Positions 23,104 to 31,550 of a stretch of DNA of 35,011 nt are shown in pieces. The notes under the pieces are model-generated. The model was not told the origin of the DNA, did no database searches, and worked only from the letters and a program-made list of their open reading frames with translations. Origin of the DNA: an uncultured Lachnospiraceae bacterium (GTDB lineage Bacteria > Bacillota > Clostridia > Lachnospirales > Lachnospiraceae); contig CAJOID010000010.1 in assembly GCA_905234595.1 (NCBI GenBank), forward strand, positions 1 to 35,011. The letters are read 5' to 3'. The position numbers and the translations under genes were made by a program. The first letter of the stretch is position 1. Each line of letters opens with the position of its first letter.

Positions 23104-23799
23104 ATGAAGAGAATACTGCTCAAACTAAGCGGTGAAGCACTCGCAGGTGACAAGAAGACCGGATTCGACGAAGATACGGTCCGCATGGTGGCACTGCAGG
23201 TGGCTAAACTGGTGGATTCCGGCATACAGGTCGGAGTGGTCATCGGAGGAGGCAACTTCTGGAGAGGCAGGACCAGTGAGCATATAGACCGCACCAAGGC
23301 AGACCAGATAGGTATGCTGGCCACGATCATGAACTGCATCTACGTATCCGAGATATTCAGGAGCGAGGGCATGAAGACCAGCATTCTCACTCCGTTTGAG
23401 TGCGGATCGTTCACCAAGCTCTTCTCCAAGGACCGTGCAAACAAGTACTTTGAACGCGGAATGGTAGTCTTCTTTGCGGGAGGTACCGGACATCCGTATT
23501 TCTCGACCGACACGGGAGTGGTACTCAGAGCCGTAGAGGTGGAAGCCGATGTCATACTCCTGGCCAAAGCTGTGGACGGAGTATACGATTCCGATCCGAA
23601 GGTCAATCCCGATGCGGTGAGATTCGATGAGATCACCATCGATGATGTGATCGCGAGAAATCTGCAGGTGGTTGATATGACGGCATCCATTCTGGCCAGA
23701 GACAATAAGATGCCCATGTGGGTGTTCTCGCTCAACGAACCCAACAGTATAGTTGATTCCATAATGGGGCAGTTCCACGGGACCAAGGTTACGGTCTGA
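23104..23799 (+). CDS. pyrH: UMP kinase
   Basis: PyrH phosphorylates UMP to UDP in pyrimidine nucleotide synthesis; it is a hexameric amino-acid-kinase-fold enzyme in the cytoplasm. The 231-aa sequence shows LLKLSGEALAGDK, VGVVIGGGNFWRG, FFAGGTGHPYFSTDT, and LLAKAVDGVYDSDPKVNPDA. ATG 23104 was preferred to GTG 23098 because the GAGG of TGAGGTG is correctly spaced for the ATG. It leads the conserved pyrH-frr pair; rpsB and tsf, which often precede it in Firmicutes, are not adjacent here. Confidence 0.97.
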   Translation: MKRILLKLSGEALAGDKKTGFDEDTVRMVALQVAKLVDSGIQVGVVIGGGNFWRGRTSEHIDRTKADQIGMLATIMNCIYVSEIFRSEGMKTSILTPFECGSFTKLFSKDRANKYFERGMVVFFAGGTGHPYFSTDTGVVLRAVEVEADVILLAKAVDGVYDSDPKVNPDAVRFDEITIDDVIARNLQVVDMTASILARDNKMPMWVFSLNEPNSIVDSIMGQFHGTKVTV

Positions 23800-23820
23800 A
23801 GTCAGTTAAGGGGGTATATC

Positions 23821-24375
23821 ATGGACGAAAGATTAAATGCATACAGTGACAAGATGGAGAAGACTCTCGAGCATCTGTCAGGCGACTACATGTCGATCAG
23901 GGCAGGCAGAGCCAATCCGCATGTACTCGATAAGATAAAGGTGGATTACTACGGTACTCCCACACCGCTTCAGTCAGTGGGTAATGTGACCGTACCGGAG
24001 CCCAGGCTCATACAGATCGCTCCGTGGGAGAAGACGATGATCAAGGAGATCGAGAAAGCGATACTTGCATCGGATGTCGGGATCACACCCAGCAATGACG
24101 GTGCGGTGATCAGACTGGTCTTCCCCGAACTGACAGAGGAGAGACGTAAGGAACTGGCCAAGGACGTCAAAAAGAAAGCCGAAGATGCGAAGGTGGCCGT
24201 GAGAAATATCAGAAGAGACGGCAACGACGCATTCAAGAAGCTCTCCAAAACAGATGATATCTCCGAGGATGAGATCAAGGATCTGGAGGACGGACTTCAG
24301 AAGCTGACCGATCAGTACATATCCAAGATAGATAAGCTGTGCGAGGATAAGGCGTCAGAGATCATGACAGTATAA
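23821..24375 (+). CDS. frr: Ribosome recycling factor
   Basis: RRF splits post-termination ribosomes with EF-G. The 184-aa protein is of normal length and has the signature SIRAGRANPHVLDKI, VDYYGTPTPLQSV, PWEKTMIKEIEKAI, LTEERRKELAKDVKKKAEDA and a helical C-terminus. It follows pyrH by 21 bases, and AAGGGGG precedes the ATG. A terminator hairpin follows the stop. Confidence 0.97.
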   Translation: MDERLNAYSDKMEKTLEHLSGDYMSIRAGRANPHVLDKIKVDYYGTPTPLQSVGNVTVPEPRLIQIAPWEKTMIKEIEKAILASDVGITPSNDGAVIRLVFPELTEERRKELAKDVKKKAEDAKVAVRNIRRDGNDAFKKLSKTDDISEDEIKDLEDGLQKLTDQYISKIDKLCEDKASEIMTV

Positions 24376-24381
24376 ACGTAT

Positions 24382-24407
24382 CGGGGGACAGCGTAAGCTG
24401 TCCCCCG
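24382..24407 (+). terminator. Hairpin terminator or attenuator after frr
   Basis: A perfect 11-bp stem (CGGGGGACAGC / GCTGTCCCCCG) with a GTAA loop is followed by TTATTCTATT, a broken T tract. It may only partly end transcription, which would allow downstream uppS to be read from pyrH-frr at a reduced level. Confidence 0.75.
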
Positions 24408-24434
24408 TTATTCTATTCGGACAGGTAATACATT

Positions 24435-25151
24435 ATGCAGGATAATCTCAAGATACCCGAACATGTGGCGATCATAATGGACGGGAACGGCAGGTGGGCC
24501 AAAGCTCAGGACAAGCCCAGGACTTTCGGTCATACCGAGGGCGCCAAACGTGTGGCCGATGTTACCAGGGCTGCAGGGCAGATGGGCATCAGATACGTGA
24601 CTCTGTATGCTTTCTCCACGGAGAACTGGAGCAGGACCGCAGAGGAAGTCGGAGCCCTGATGAAACTGTTCCGCGGCTACTTAAAGACCTGTATCAGGGA
24701 TGCCGACGAGAACAATATGCGCATCCGTGTGATAGGTGACAAGACCGGCCTGGATCCCGATATCCAGGAAGCCATAGCCCATGTTGAGGAGCACACGGCG
24801 AAGTACTCGAAAGTGACTCTGACACTCGCGATAAACTACGGCGGACGTGACGAACTTACGCGTGCCGTACGCAATATAGCACAGTCCGTGGAAAAGGGTG
24901 AACTGTCGAGCACAGACATCACCGCAGACACCATAAGCGCGCATCTCGATGCGCCGGATATACCCGATCCCGATCTGATGATCAGGACATGCGGGGAGGA
25001 GAGGATAAGCAATTTCCTGCTCTGGGAACTCGCTTATTCCGAACTGTATTTCACGGATGTGGCCTGGCCTGATTTCGGGCCGGAGGAACTGCGGCTGGCA
25101 GTAGAAGCTTATACCCGCAGAGACAGGAGGTTCGGAGGCGCAGATGAGTAA
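24435..25151 (+). CDS. uppS: Undecaprenyl diphosphate synthase
   Basis: UppS adds eight isoprene units in cis to farnesyl diphosphate, giving the C55 carrier lipid for wall synthesis. The 238-aa cis-prenyltransferase shows IIMDGNGRWAKAQ with the key Asp, RVADVTRAAGQMGI, TLYAFSTENWSRTAEEV, LAINYGGRDEL, DPDLMIRTCGEERISNFLLW and AYSELYFTDVAWPDF. The ribosome binding site (CAGGTAA) is weak. The last 8 bases overlap cdsA. Confidence 0.96.
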   Translation: MQDNLKIPEHVAIIMDGNGRWAKAQDKPRTFGHTEGAKRVADVTRAAGQMGIRYVTLYAFSTENWSRTAEEVGALMKLFRGYLKTCIRDADENNMRIRVIGDKTGLDPDIQEAIAHVEEHTAKYSKVTLTLAINYGGRDELTRAVRNIAQSVEKGELSSTDITADTISAHLDAPDIPDPDLMIRTCGEERISNFLLWELAYSELYFTDVAWPDFGPEELRLAVEAYTRRDRRFGGADE

Positions 25152-25998
25152 CTTCCTCCAGAGAACATTAACGACCATCATAGGCGGGGCATTCATGATC
25201 GCCGTGATACTGCTGGGCAGGGAGTTCCTTATAGGGGTCCTGCTGTTCGCTTCCGTAGTCGGTTACCATGAACTTGCATGTGCATTCGATGTACACGAGG
25301 CGGGCAGCCGCATACGTGCTATGGAGATCGTGGCATACATATCGATCTTCGTATGGTATGCGCTGCTTGAGATACAGACTCTGGGACTTCTGGATGCGGA
25401 TATGCTCAGGCTCCTGCAGATATGCACCGTCATACTGACCCTGATGGCTCATATGAGCGTATATGTCTTCACATATCCGCGATATGACGCCACGCTTACG
25501 ATATCATCATTCTTCTCGGTCATGTACTGTCCGGTGATGCTCTCGTACGTATATCAGATCAGAGCCATGGAACGCGGCATCGTGCTCGTGTGGATGGTCA
25601 TCATATGCTCATGGATATGCGACATCAGCGCATATCTGATAGGAATGAAATTCGGACGTCACAAGATGTCACCGGTCCTCTCGCCCAAGAAGAGCGTGGA
25701 GGGCGCGGTCGGAGGCGTGTGCGGATCCGTGATCGTCGGCTGCGTGTATGCGGCACTGCTGATCGCACCCGCATCGGATGATCCCGCGTGGGAAGTCATC
25801 GTGACGATCGTGGTCATCTGCGTGTGCGGTGCGCTGATCTCCATGGTTGGGGATCTGGCTGCGTCGGCGATCAAGAGGAATCACGACATCAAGGATTACG
25901 GGCATCTGCTTCCCGGACACGGCGGTATCATGGACAGATTCGACTCCGTGATCTTCGTCGCACCGGTGGTGTATATGCTGTTCAGATTTATGTTATAG
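25144..25998 (+). CDS. cdsA: Phosphatidate cytidylyltransferase
   Basis: CdsA makes CDP-diacylglycerol, the precursor of most phospholipids, in the membrane. The 284-aa protein has about eight hydrophobic spans and the C-terminal signature SAIKRNHDIKDYGHLLPGHG followed by GIMDRFDS, with the metal-binding aspartates. Its ATG overlaps the uppS end, with GGAGG inside uppS, so translation is coupled. The stop lies only 5 bases before the left arm of structured element B (one base before its TTAC flank), which separates cdsA from dxr. Confidence 0.95.
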   Translation: MSNFLQRTLTTIIGGAFMIAVILLGREFLIGVLLFASVVGYHELACAFDVHEAGSRIRAMEIVAYISIFVWYALLEIQTLGLLDADMLRLLQICTVILTLMAHMSVYVFTYPRYDATLTISSFFSVMYCPVMLSYVYQIRAMERGIVLVWMVIICSWICDISAYLIGMKFGRHKMSPVLSPKKSVEGAVGGVCGSVIVGCVYAALLIAPASDDPAWEVIVTIVVICVCGALISMVGDLAASAIKRNHDIKDYGHLLPGHGGIMDRFDSVIFVAPVVYMLFRFML

Positions 25999-26003
25999 GT
26001 TAC

Positions 26004-26211
26004 GTCTCGACACAGACAGTATATCTCGCAGAGGCGCTCCCGCTCATACTCCGACGTAGCGGCTGCTAGGCTCGTGCAATACCTCGCCAAGTATACTTCG
26101 CTTCGCGAAGTAGCCGTTTCACTAACGTGAAACTCTGCTAGGCTCGTGCAATACCTCGCCAAGCACCGGCGTCTCCGGATGCTCTGCGAGATATACTGTC
26201 TGTGCCGAGAC
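26004..26211 (+). repeat. Structured inverted-repeat element, copy B
   Basis: A 208-base non-coding element is bounded by 30-base inverted arms (26004-26033 and 26182-26211) with one difference, A26010 against C26205, which is a G-U wobble on the minus-strand RNA. Both arms are abutted by TTAC (26000-26003 and 26212-26215), resembling a 4-base target duplication. Inside is a 29-base perfect direct repeat (26063-26091 and 26135-26163) spaced 72 bases apart. Between the copies are the hairpins ACTTCGC-TTC-GCGAAGT (26095-26111) and GTTTCAC-TAAC-GTGAAAC (26116-26133). Without one 72-base unit the length would be 136, close to the 140 of copy A, which is related but inverted. Confidence 0.8.
26063..26163 (+). 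repeat. 29-base direct repeats inside element B
   Basis: Two identical copies (26063-26091 and 26135-26163) begin CTGCTAGGCTCGTGC and end CCTCGCCAAG. The 43 bases between them consist mainly of two hairpins. They mark a 72-base tandem duplication. The second copy runs into the stretch (26146-26175) that is also found in element A. Confidence 0.9.
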
Positions 26212-26236
26212 TTACACTTAAACACGGAGTAACTAC

Positions 26237-27379
26237 ATGCGTACAATATCCATAATCGGGTCCACGGGTTCGATAGGAACACAGACCCTGGAAATAGTCA
26301 GAAAAGAACAGGACATACGAGTATCCGCGCTCGCGGCGGGACGCAATATCGATCTGCTGGAGGCGCAGGTCAGGGAGTTTAAGCCCGGTCTGTGTTCGTG
26401 CATGGATGAAGCGGATGCGGCTGACTTAAAGAAACGCCTGGCCGATACGGACGTGCGTGTCGTCTGCGGCATGGACGGACTGATCGAGGCGGCGACCGAG
26501 CCGGAGGCTTCCATCGTAGTCACGGGTATCGTGGGTATGATAGGCATACGTCCGACTATAGCCGCGATAGAGGCCGGCAAGGATATAGCCCTGGCCAATA
26601 AGGAAACTCTGGTATGCGCAGGACATATCATCATGCCTCTGGCTGCGAAGCACGGGGTTAAGATACTGCCCGTGGATTCGGAGCACAGTGCGATATTCCA
26701 GTCGCTGAACGGAGAACCGAAGGACAGGCTCGAGAAGATACTGCTTACCGCGTCGGGCGGGCCGTTCAGAGGCAGGACGAGAGCGGAGCTCGAGAATATG
26801 ACACTTGCCGATGCACTGAAGCATCCGAACTGGTCGATGGGGCGTAAGGTCACGATCGATTCGGCATCGCTGTGCAATAAGGGACTTGAGGTCATGGAAG
26901 CCAAGTGGCTCTTCGGAGTGGAACTGGATCAGATCCAGGTACTCATACATCCCCAGAGCATAGTTCATTCGGCGGTGCAGTATAAGGACGGTGCCATCAT
27001 GGCGCAGCTCGGTGTGCCTGACATGAAACTGCCGATACAATATGCGCTGTATTATCCGGACAGGAGACCCATGGATACAGGCAGGGTCGATCTGTTTGAA
27101 CTGGGCAGTCTGACATTTGAGAAACCCGATACGGATACCTTCCCGGGTCTTAAGCTTGCCTATGATGCCTGCAGGAGAGGCGGCAGTCTTCCCACGGTAT
27201 TCAATGCGGCAAACGAAGCGGCCGTCAGGATGTTCATAGACGGCAGGATCGGATTTGTACAGATACCCGGATTCATATCGGAATGCATGGACCGTCATGC
27301 CGTGATCGATGATCCTTCGGTAGACGATATCCTCGGTATAGAGGCTGAGGTCGATGCATATGCGGAGGCATACAGATGA
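26237..27379 (+). CDS. dxr: 1-deoxy-D-xylulose 5-phosphate reductoisomerase
   Basis: Dxr (IspC) converts DXP to MEP with NADPH, the first committed step of the MEP isoprenoid route that feeds UppS. The 380-aa protein has SIIGSTGSIGTQTLEIVRKE for NADPH, ALANKETLVCAG, LPVDSEHSAIFQ with the metal-binding acid residues, KHPNWSMGRKVTIDSASL and LEVMEAKWLFG. The ribosome binding site is CGGAG. The 3' end overlaps rseP by 4 bases (ATGA-type). Confidence 0.97.
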   Translation: MRTISIIGSTGSIGTQTLEIVRKEQDIRVSALAAGRNIDLLEAQVREFKPGLCSCMDEADAADLKKRLADTDVRVVCGMDGLIEAATEPEASIVVTGIVGMIGIRPTIAAIEAGKDIALANKETLVCAGHIIMPLAAKHGVKILPVDSEHSAIFQSLNGEPKDRLEKILLTASGGPFRGRTRAELENMTLADALKHPNWSMGRKVTIDSASLCNKGLEVMEAKWLFGVELDQIQVLIHPQSIVHSAVQYKDGAIMAQLGVPDMKLPIQYALYYPDRRPMDTGRVDLFELGSLTFEKPDTDTFPGLKLAYDACRRGGSLPTVFNAANEAAVRMFIDGRIGFVQIPGFISECMDRHAVIDDPSVDDILGIEAEVDAYAEAYR

Positions 27380-28434
27380 TAGTTTCTGTCATACTTTTTC
27401 TGCTGATCATAGGATTGCTGATCATCTCGCATGAGTTCGGACACTATATAGTCGGAACGATGTGCGGAGTCAGGGTCAATGAGTTTACCGTCGGCTTCGG
27501 CCCGAAACTTTTTTCGTTTAAGAAGGGTGATACCCTTTTTGCGCTCAGGCTCCTGCCGCTGGGCGGGGCATGCATCTTCGACGGCATCGAAGGCCTCGGC
27601 GATGATGAAAAGGAGCTTGATGAGCATGCCCTTCCGAATGTGGCGCCGCTCAAGAGAGCAGCCACGCTGGCAGCAGGCCCTTTTGCGAACTTTATCCTTG
27701 CGTTTCTTTTTGCGCTCATACTGGTAGGCTATACAGGTGCAGATCTGCCGGTGATAGATTCGATCATCGAAGGATCCGCCGCAGAGGATGCCGGACTGAT
27801 GCCGGGTGACAAGATCACCAAAGTGGACGGTGAGCATGTACATCTGTACCGTGAAGTCAGCATGTTCTCATCCATGTACAGCAGCGGCAAGCCGGTTAAA
27901 CTTGAGTATGAGCGTGACGGAGTCAGACACACGATCGAGCTGACTCCCAGATATTCGGCAGAAGACGGCCGGTACTATATAGGTTTCAGAGGCGGATCGG
28001 CCATACTTGACTGCAATCCTTTTCAGATATTCCAGTATGCTCTCTATGAGGTTCAGTACTGGATGAGATATACCGTCAAGTCTCTGGGCATGCTCATCAC
28101 GGGCAAGCTCGGAATGGATGCCCTGTCGGGGCCTGTCGGCATGGCGGAAGTGGTCAATGATACATATGAGGAAGTGCGCCCGTACGGACTGACCAGTGTG
28201 ATTCTTACCATGATGAACCTGATAGTGCTGCTGTCGGTCAATCTCGGTATCATCAATCTGCTGCCCGTACCGGCACTTGACGGAGGCAGGCTGATATTTG
28301 CTCTGATAGAGCTCATCACCGGACGCCGCGTCCCTCCCGAAAAGGAAGGTATCATCCATCTGGTGGGAATGGTCGCCGTCATGTTACTGATGGTAGTGGT
28401 GATGTATCATGATATCGCTAGGCTGTTCAATTAG
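27376..28434 (+). CDS. rseP: RseP-type site-2 membrane metalloprotease (M50)
   Basis: This zinc protease cuts membrane-spanning helices, for example anti-sigma factors or signal peptide remnants. The 352-aa protein has the active-site HExxH in the first span (ISHEFGHYIVG, His19), a PDZ domain (about residues 115-200; GSAAEDAGLMPGDKITKVDG), a loop with GPVGMAEVV and the second metal motif NLLPVPALDGGRLIF, and further spans near 285 and 335. The start overlaps dxr, so the two are coupled. In Firmicutes it commonly precedes ispG or proS; here a signalling cassette follows. Confidence 0.95.
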   Translation: MIVSVILFLLIIGLLIISHEFGHYIVGTMCGVRVNEFTVGFGPKLFSFKKGDTLFALRLLPLGGACIFDGIEGLGDDEKELDEHALPNVAPLKRAATLAAGPFANFILAFLFALILVGYTGADLPVIDSIIEGSAAEDAGLMPGDKITKVDGEHVHLYREVSMFSSMYSSGKPVKLEYERDGVRHTIELTPRYSAEDGRYYIGFRGGSAILDCNPFQIFQYALYEVQYWMRYTVKSLGMLITGKLGMDALSGPVGMAEVVNDTYEEVRPYGLTSVILTMMNLIVLLSVNLGIINLLPVPALDGGRLIFALIELITGRRVPPEKEGIIHLVGMVAVMLLMVVVMYHDIARLFN

Positions 28435-28449
28435 CGGAGGAAGAGATTA

Positions 28450-30696
28450 GTGTACGCCTTAAGCGCATTGGTTTCCCTCATACTGTTCGGTATGGCCATG
28501 ACGGCTCTCGTTCTGGGCATATCCACATTCAGACAGAGCGACAGATCCAGGGTCGGCCTGAAGATGCTGCTCGTGTTTGCGAGCGTCTTCGTCTGGGATG
28601 CCGGCTATGCCTGGATGGGTCTGTGCTATGACAGCGAGTGGGCGTATGTAGCCAGGGCCATAGCTCTTGCGGGCGTATATATCTATATGCTGGCCGCTAT
28701 CGAATATGTCGGAGAACTGTCGAATTATCCCGGATTCAGCAGGTATGTGTTCTATGTGGTATACGGCTTAGCGGCACTGTCCGGCTGGCTCAGGATCATT
28801 CAGAAGTCCTCCGTGACCTTCGTGAGTACCCCGTGGGGATACTGGTTCAAGAGTTCCATGACATGGGGGCGTTATCTGCAGTTCGGATGCATCCTGGTAT
28901 CCATTGTCTATTACTTCGTTATCCTGTCCTACTGGAGACATACCACGATGCTTGAGCGTCAGCACATGATCATCAAGAGGTTCATGCTCTTTGCACCGAT
29001 CATGTTCTGCGGATATGTGCTGGATACGCTCCTGCCGTCCATATACGATATACCGGCCATCCCCGGCAGTGCACCGGCGGCCTTCATATCAGCCATGCTC
29101 CTGTACGGTATATCCCGCAGATACATGGCGTTCGGTATATATGAGCGTAATATCGCCAAATACGTGTTCAGAGACGTGAATGTACCCGTGCTTGTTATGG
29201 ACGGCTCGGACTCGATCGTCATGTGGAACAGGATCGCGCTGGATTACTTCGGACTGAAGCCTGATGAGATGAAGGGCAGGAAGAGAGACGAGCTTCTGTC
29301 GCTCGCATCGGAGGATGTCCTTTTTGAGAAGACCGAGGGCGAGGAAGTATACGTGGCAAATACTGCCAAAAGCGGCGAAGCGGAGAGCGACGCGTATTGC
29401 AGACTGTCGGTGACTTCATACTATGATGATTTCAATGACCTGCTATATACCATATGTTTCGTACAGGATATAACTGATATCCGCGAAGCGCTCAGCCAGA
29501 TGAACGAGAGCCGGCGCATAGCCGAGGAAGCCAGCGCATCCAAGAACGTATTCCTGGCTAACATGAGCCATGAGATTCGTACTCCGATGAACGCCGTCAT
29601 AGGCATAAGTGATATACTGCTCGCCGATCCGCAGATAAAGGATGAGGAGAGGCTGCAGATCAGGCACATACGTGAAGCAGGTGACAGTATGCTGGCCATG
29701 ATCAATGATGTGCTGGATATATCCAAGATCGAAGCAGGCCGCAACGATATGGTCGAGGCTGAATATTCCCTGCCCGATATGCTGCATGCGGTCAACAGTA
29801 TCATACGTGTACAGATCGCGGGAACCTCACTTGAGTACATAGTGGATGTGGATGAAACACTACCCGTCAGACTCATCGGTGATGAGCTGCGCATCAGGCA
29901 GATATTCCTGAATCTGATAACCAATTCGATCAACAGTACCGAGAAGGGATACATACATGTCAGGATATGGGGCGTCAGGGAATACGGCGGTCTGAGACTG
30001 TATGCCGATATCGCGGATACCGGAGCCGGCATGCGCTCCGATGAGCTGGAGCACGTATTCGAAGCATTCAATCAGGTCGATACCCACCGCAAACGTGATG
30101 CGCACGGACCGGGTCTCGGTCTGTCGATAAGCCTCAAACTGGCGCAGGCCATGGACGGTGATATCACAGTGGAGTCCGTATACGGACACGGTACCACATT
30201 CCATATGAATCTTTTCCAGAGAATGGGTGAGGATGAGGATGAGGCTATCGGTGCCGGAACCGCTGCTGCTCTCAGGGATGACAACTACGAGCCCGAAGAG
30301 AAGACTGACAGCTTTGAATATCATGCACACCCCGGCAGGAGAGTCCTGGTAGTGGATGATTCCAGGATCAATCTCATGGTGGCCAGGGGTCTGCTCGCAC
30401 CGTATTCCATGCAGGTGGATGTGGCTCCCGGCGGACAGGAGGCACTGGTACTTGCTTCGCAGAATAAATACGACATGATACTGATGGATCACATGATGCC
30501 CGAAATGGACGGTGTGGAGACTCTGCACGCCATACGTGATCTCGGCGGACATAACAGCAGGGTTCCGGTCATCGCACTTACTGCCAATGCCGTGGACGGA
30601 ACATGTGAGATGCTCCTGTCCGAAGGTATGCAGGATTTCATCAGCAAACCCATAGACAAGAAGTTATTGAACGACGTGATCGAAAAGTATTGTTGA
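28450..30696 (+). CDS. Hybrid sensor histidine kinase with seven-span N-terminus
   Basis: The 748-aa protein senses an unknown signal. About seven membrane spans fill residues 5-225, a layout like the 7TM histidine kinase N-terminus, followed by a PAS domain (about 235-345; PVLVMDGSDSIVMWNRIALD). The HisKA dimerisation domain has His374 (NMSHEIRTPMNAVIG). The ATPase domain shows NLITNSINS, DTGAGM (about 523) and GPGLGLSIS (about 553). A C-terminal receiver domain has Asp636/637 (VVDDSR), phosphoacceptor Asp680 (LMDHMMPEMDG) and Lys733 (ISKPID). There is no Hpt domain and no separate response regulator nearby, so its output partner lies elsewhere. Translation starts at GTG 28450, after GGAGGAAG. 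Confidence 0.92.
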   Translation: MYALSALVSLILFGMAMTALVLGISTFRQSDRSRVGLKMLLVFASVFVWDAGYAWMGLCYDSEWAYVARAIALAGVYIYMLAAIEYVGELSNYPGFSRYVFYVVYGLAALSGWLRIIQKSSVTFVSTPWGYWFKSSMTWGRYLQFGCILVSIVYYFVILSYWRHTTMLERQHMIIKRFMLFAPIMFCGYVLDTLLPSIYDIPAIPGSAPAAFISAMLLYGISRRYMAFGIYERNIAKYVFRDVNVPVLVMDGSDSIVMWNRIALDYFGLKPDEMKGRKRDELLSLASEDVLFEKTEGEEVYVANTAKSGEAESDAYCRLSVTSYYDDFNDLLYTICFVQDITDIREALSQMNESRRIAEEASASKNVFLANMSHEIRTPMNAVIGISDILLADPQIKDEERLQIRHIREAGDSMLAMINDVLDISKIEAGRNDMVEAEYSLPDMLHAVNSIIRVQIAGTSLEYIVDVDETLPVRLIGDELRIRQIFLNLITNSINSTEKGYIHVRIWGVREYGGLRLYADIADTGAGMRSDELEHVFEAFNQVDTHRKRDAHGPGLGLSISLKLAQAMDGDITVESVYGHGTTFHMNLFQRMGEDEDEAIGAGTAAALRDDNYEPEEKTDSFEYHAHPGRRVLVVDDSRINLMVARGLLAPYSMQVDVAPGGQEALVLASQNKYDMILMDHMMPEMDGVETLHAIRDLGGHNSRVPVIALTANAVDGTCEMLLSEGMQDFISKPIDKKLLNDVIEKYC

Positions 30697-30718
30697 TCGC
30701 GATCGTACGTGTTATACT
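30690..30718 (+). promoter_or_regulatory. Predicted promoter for the phosphatase/kinase pair
   Basis: TTGTTG (30690-30695), 17 bases, then TGT plus TATACT (30713-30718) gives an extended -10. The -35 overlaps the stop of the histidine kinase gene. The start is inferred near 30725. Confidence 0.55.
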
Positions 30719-30726
30719 CTTTTTCA

Positions 30727-30766
30727 ATCCGGACGGTCTGTCCGGATGCGGGAGATTTGCCTCCCG
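30727..30766 (+). promoter_or_regulatory. Two tandem leader hairpins before the PP2C gene
   Basis: ATCCGGAC-GGTCT-GTCCGGAT (30727-30747, perfect 8 bp) is followed by CGGGAG-ATTTGC-CTCCCG (30749-30766, perfect 6 bp). They begin within a few bases of the predicted transcript start. No T run follows, so a terminator is not favoured. Confidence 0.5.
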
Positions 30767-30805
30767 GATTTCCAAATTGCGCCCGAATATATGAGAGGTA
30801 TGACT

Positions 30806-31522
30806 ATGGTCAGTGGAGTGTACTGGTCCGTGGGAAACCGTACCGTGAATGAGGACACCGTGGCTCTTGAATCGGTACACACGGACAGGGGTAAGTGTAC
30901 CCTGATCGTCGTATGTGACGGGATAGGTTCGCTGTCTAACGGAGAGATCGTCAGCGGTTATGTGACGGAATGCCTGATCAGGTGGTTCTACACCGTCGGG
31001 ATCCGTATGTACGCAAGCCCCATCAAAAAGATCAAACGCAGTCTGTGCAAATGCATCTATGACTGCCATATGGAACTGAAGGAAACGGCAAGGCGATGCG
31101 GGATCGAATGGGGGACCACCTGTACATGCATATGCATCCTGGGAAGGAGATATGTATGTATGCATCTGGGAGATTCGGCCGCATACAGGCTGGACGGGAT
31201 GCACGCGCGCCGGGCACGCGGCCGGATCAGACGTATCACCCGGGCACATGTGAATGCCGGGGGTGAACTGGTCAGATGCGTCGGGAGCAGGAGGTACTGT
31301 GAACCCGAGATAAACGGCGGGATACTCACACGGGGCTCCGGAGTACTCGCAGCGAGTGACGGTTTCGCAGCGTGCTTCAGCGGACAGGAACTCATGGAGA
31401 GTCTGCAGATGGGTGGTGAGATCACTCAGGAACGGCTGGAGCGCAGGCTGGCTGCCATGGGCAATGAGGCAGCCGCACGCGGATGTACGGATAACCGGAG
31501 TGCGGTGTGTGTGCTGTTATGA
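30806..31522 (+). CDS. PP2C-family Ser/Thr protein phosphatase
   Basis: The 238-aa phosphatase has the PPM metal motifs: NRTVNEDTVAL, VVCDGIGSLSNGEIVS, a central LGDSAAYRLDG and ASDGFAACFSG, with a final DNRSAVCVLL that carries the late metal Asp. It should remove phosphate from Ser/Thr on targets of the kinase encoded next door. Start choice: ATG 30746 lies inside the first leader hairpin, while GAGAGG at 30793-30798 is well spaced (7 bases) for ATG 30806. It overlaps no neighbour; the kinase gene begins 28 bases later. Confidence 0.88.
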   Translation: MVSGVYWSVGNRTVNEDTVALESVHTDRGKCTLIVVCDGIGSLSNGEIVSGYVTECLIRWFYTVGIRMYASPIKKIKRSLCKCIYDCHMELKETARRCGIEWGTTCTCICILGRRYVCMHLGDSAAYRLDGMHARRARGRIRRITRAHVNAGGELVRCVGSRRYCEPEINGGILTRGSGVLAASDGFAACFSGQELMESLQMGGEITQERLERRLAAMGNEAAARGCTDNRSAVCVLL

Positions 31523-31550
31523 TGCGTCCGGATGAGAGAGGAGGATGGAT

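Noticed and set aside
26063-26163. 29-base repeats as a minimal CRISPR array
   Set aside because: Only two copies occur, the 43-base spacer is made of two hairpins, the whole lies within inverted arms, and no cas gene is near.
26004-26211. Element B as an insertion sequence
   Set aside because: It is only 208 bases with no transposase frame. If mobile, it would depend on enzymes encoded elsewhere.
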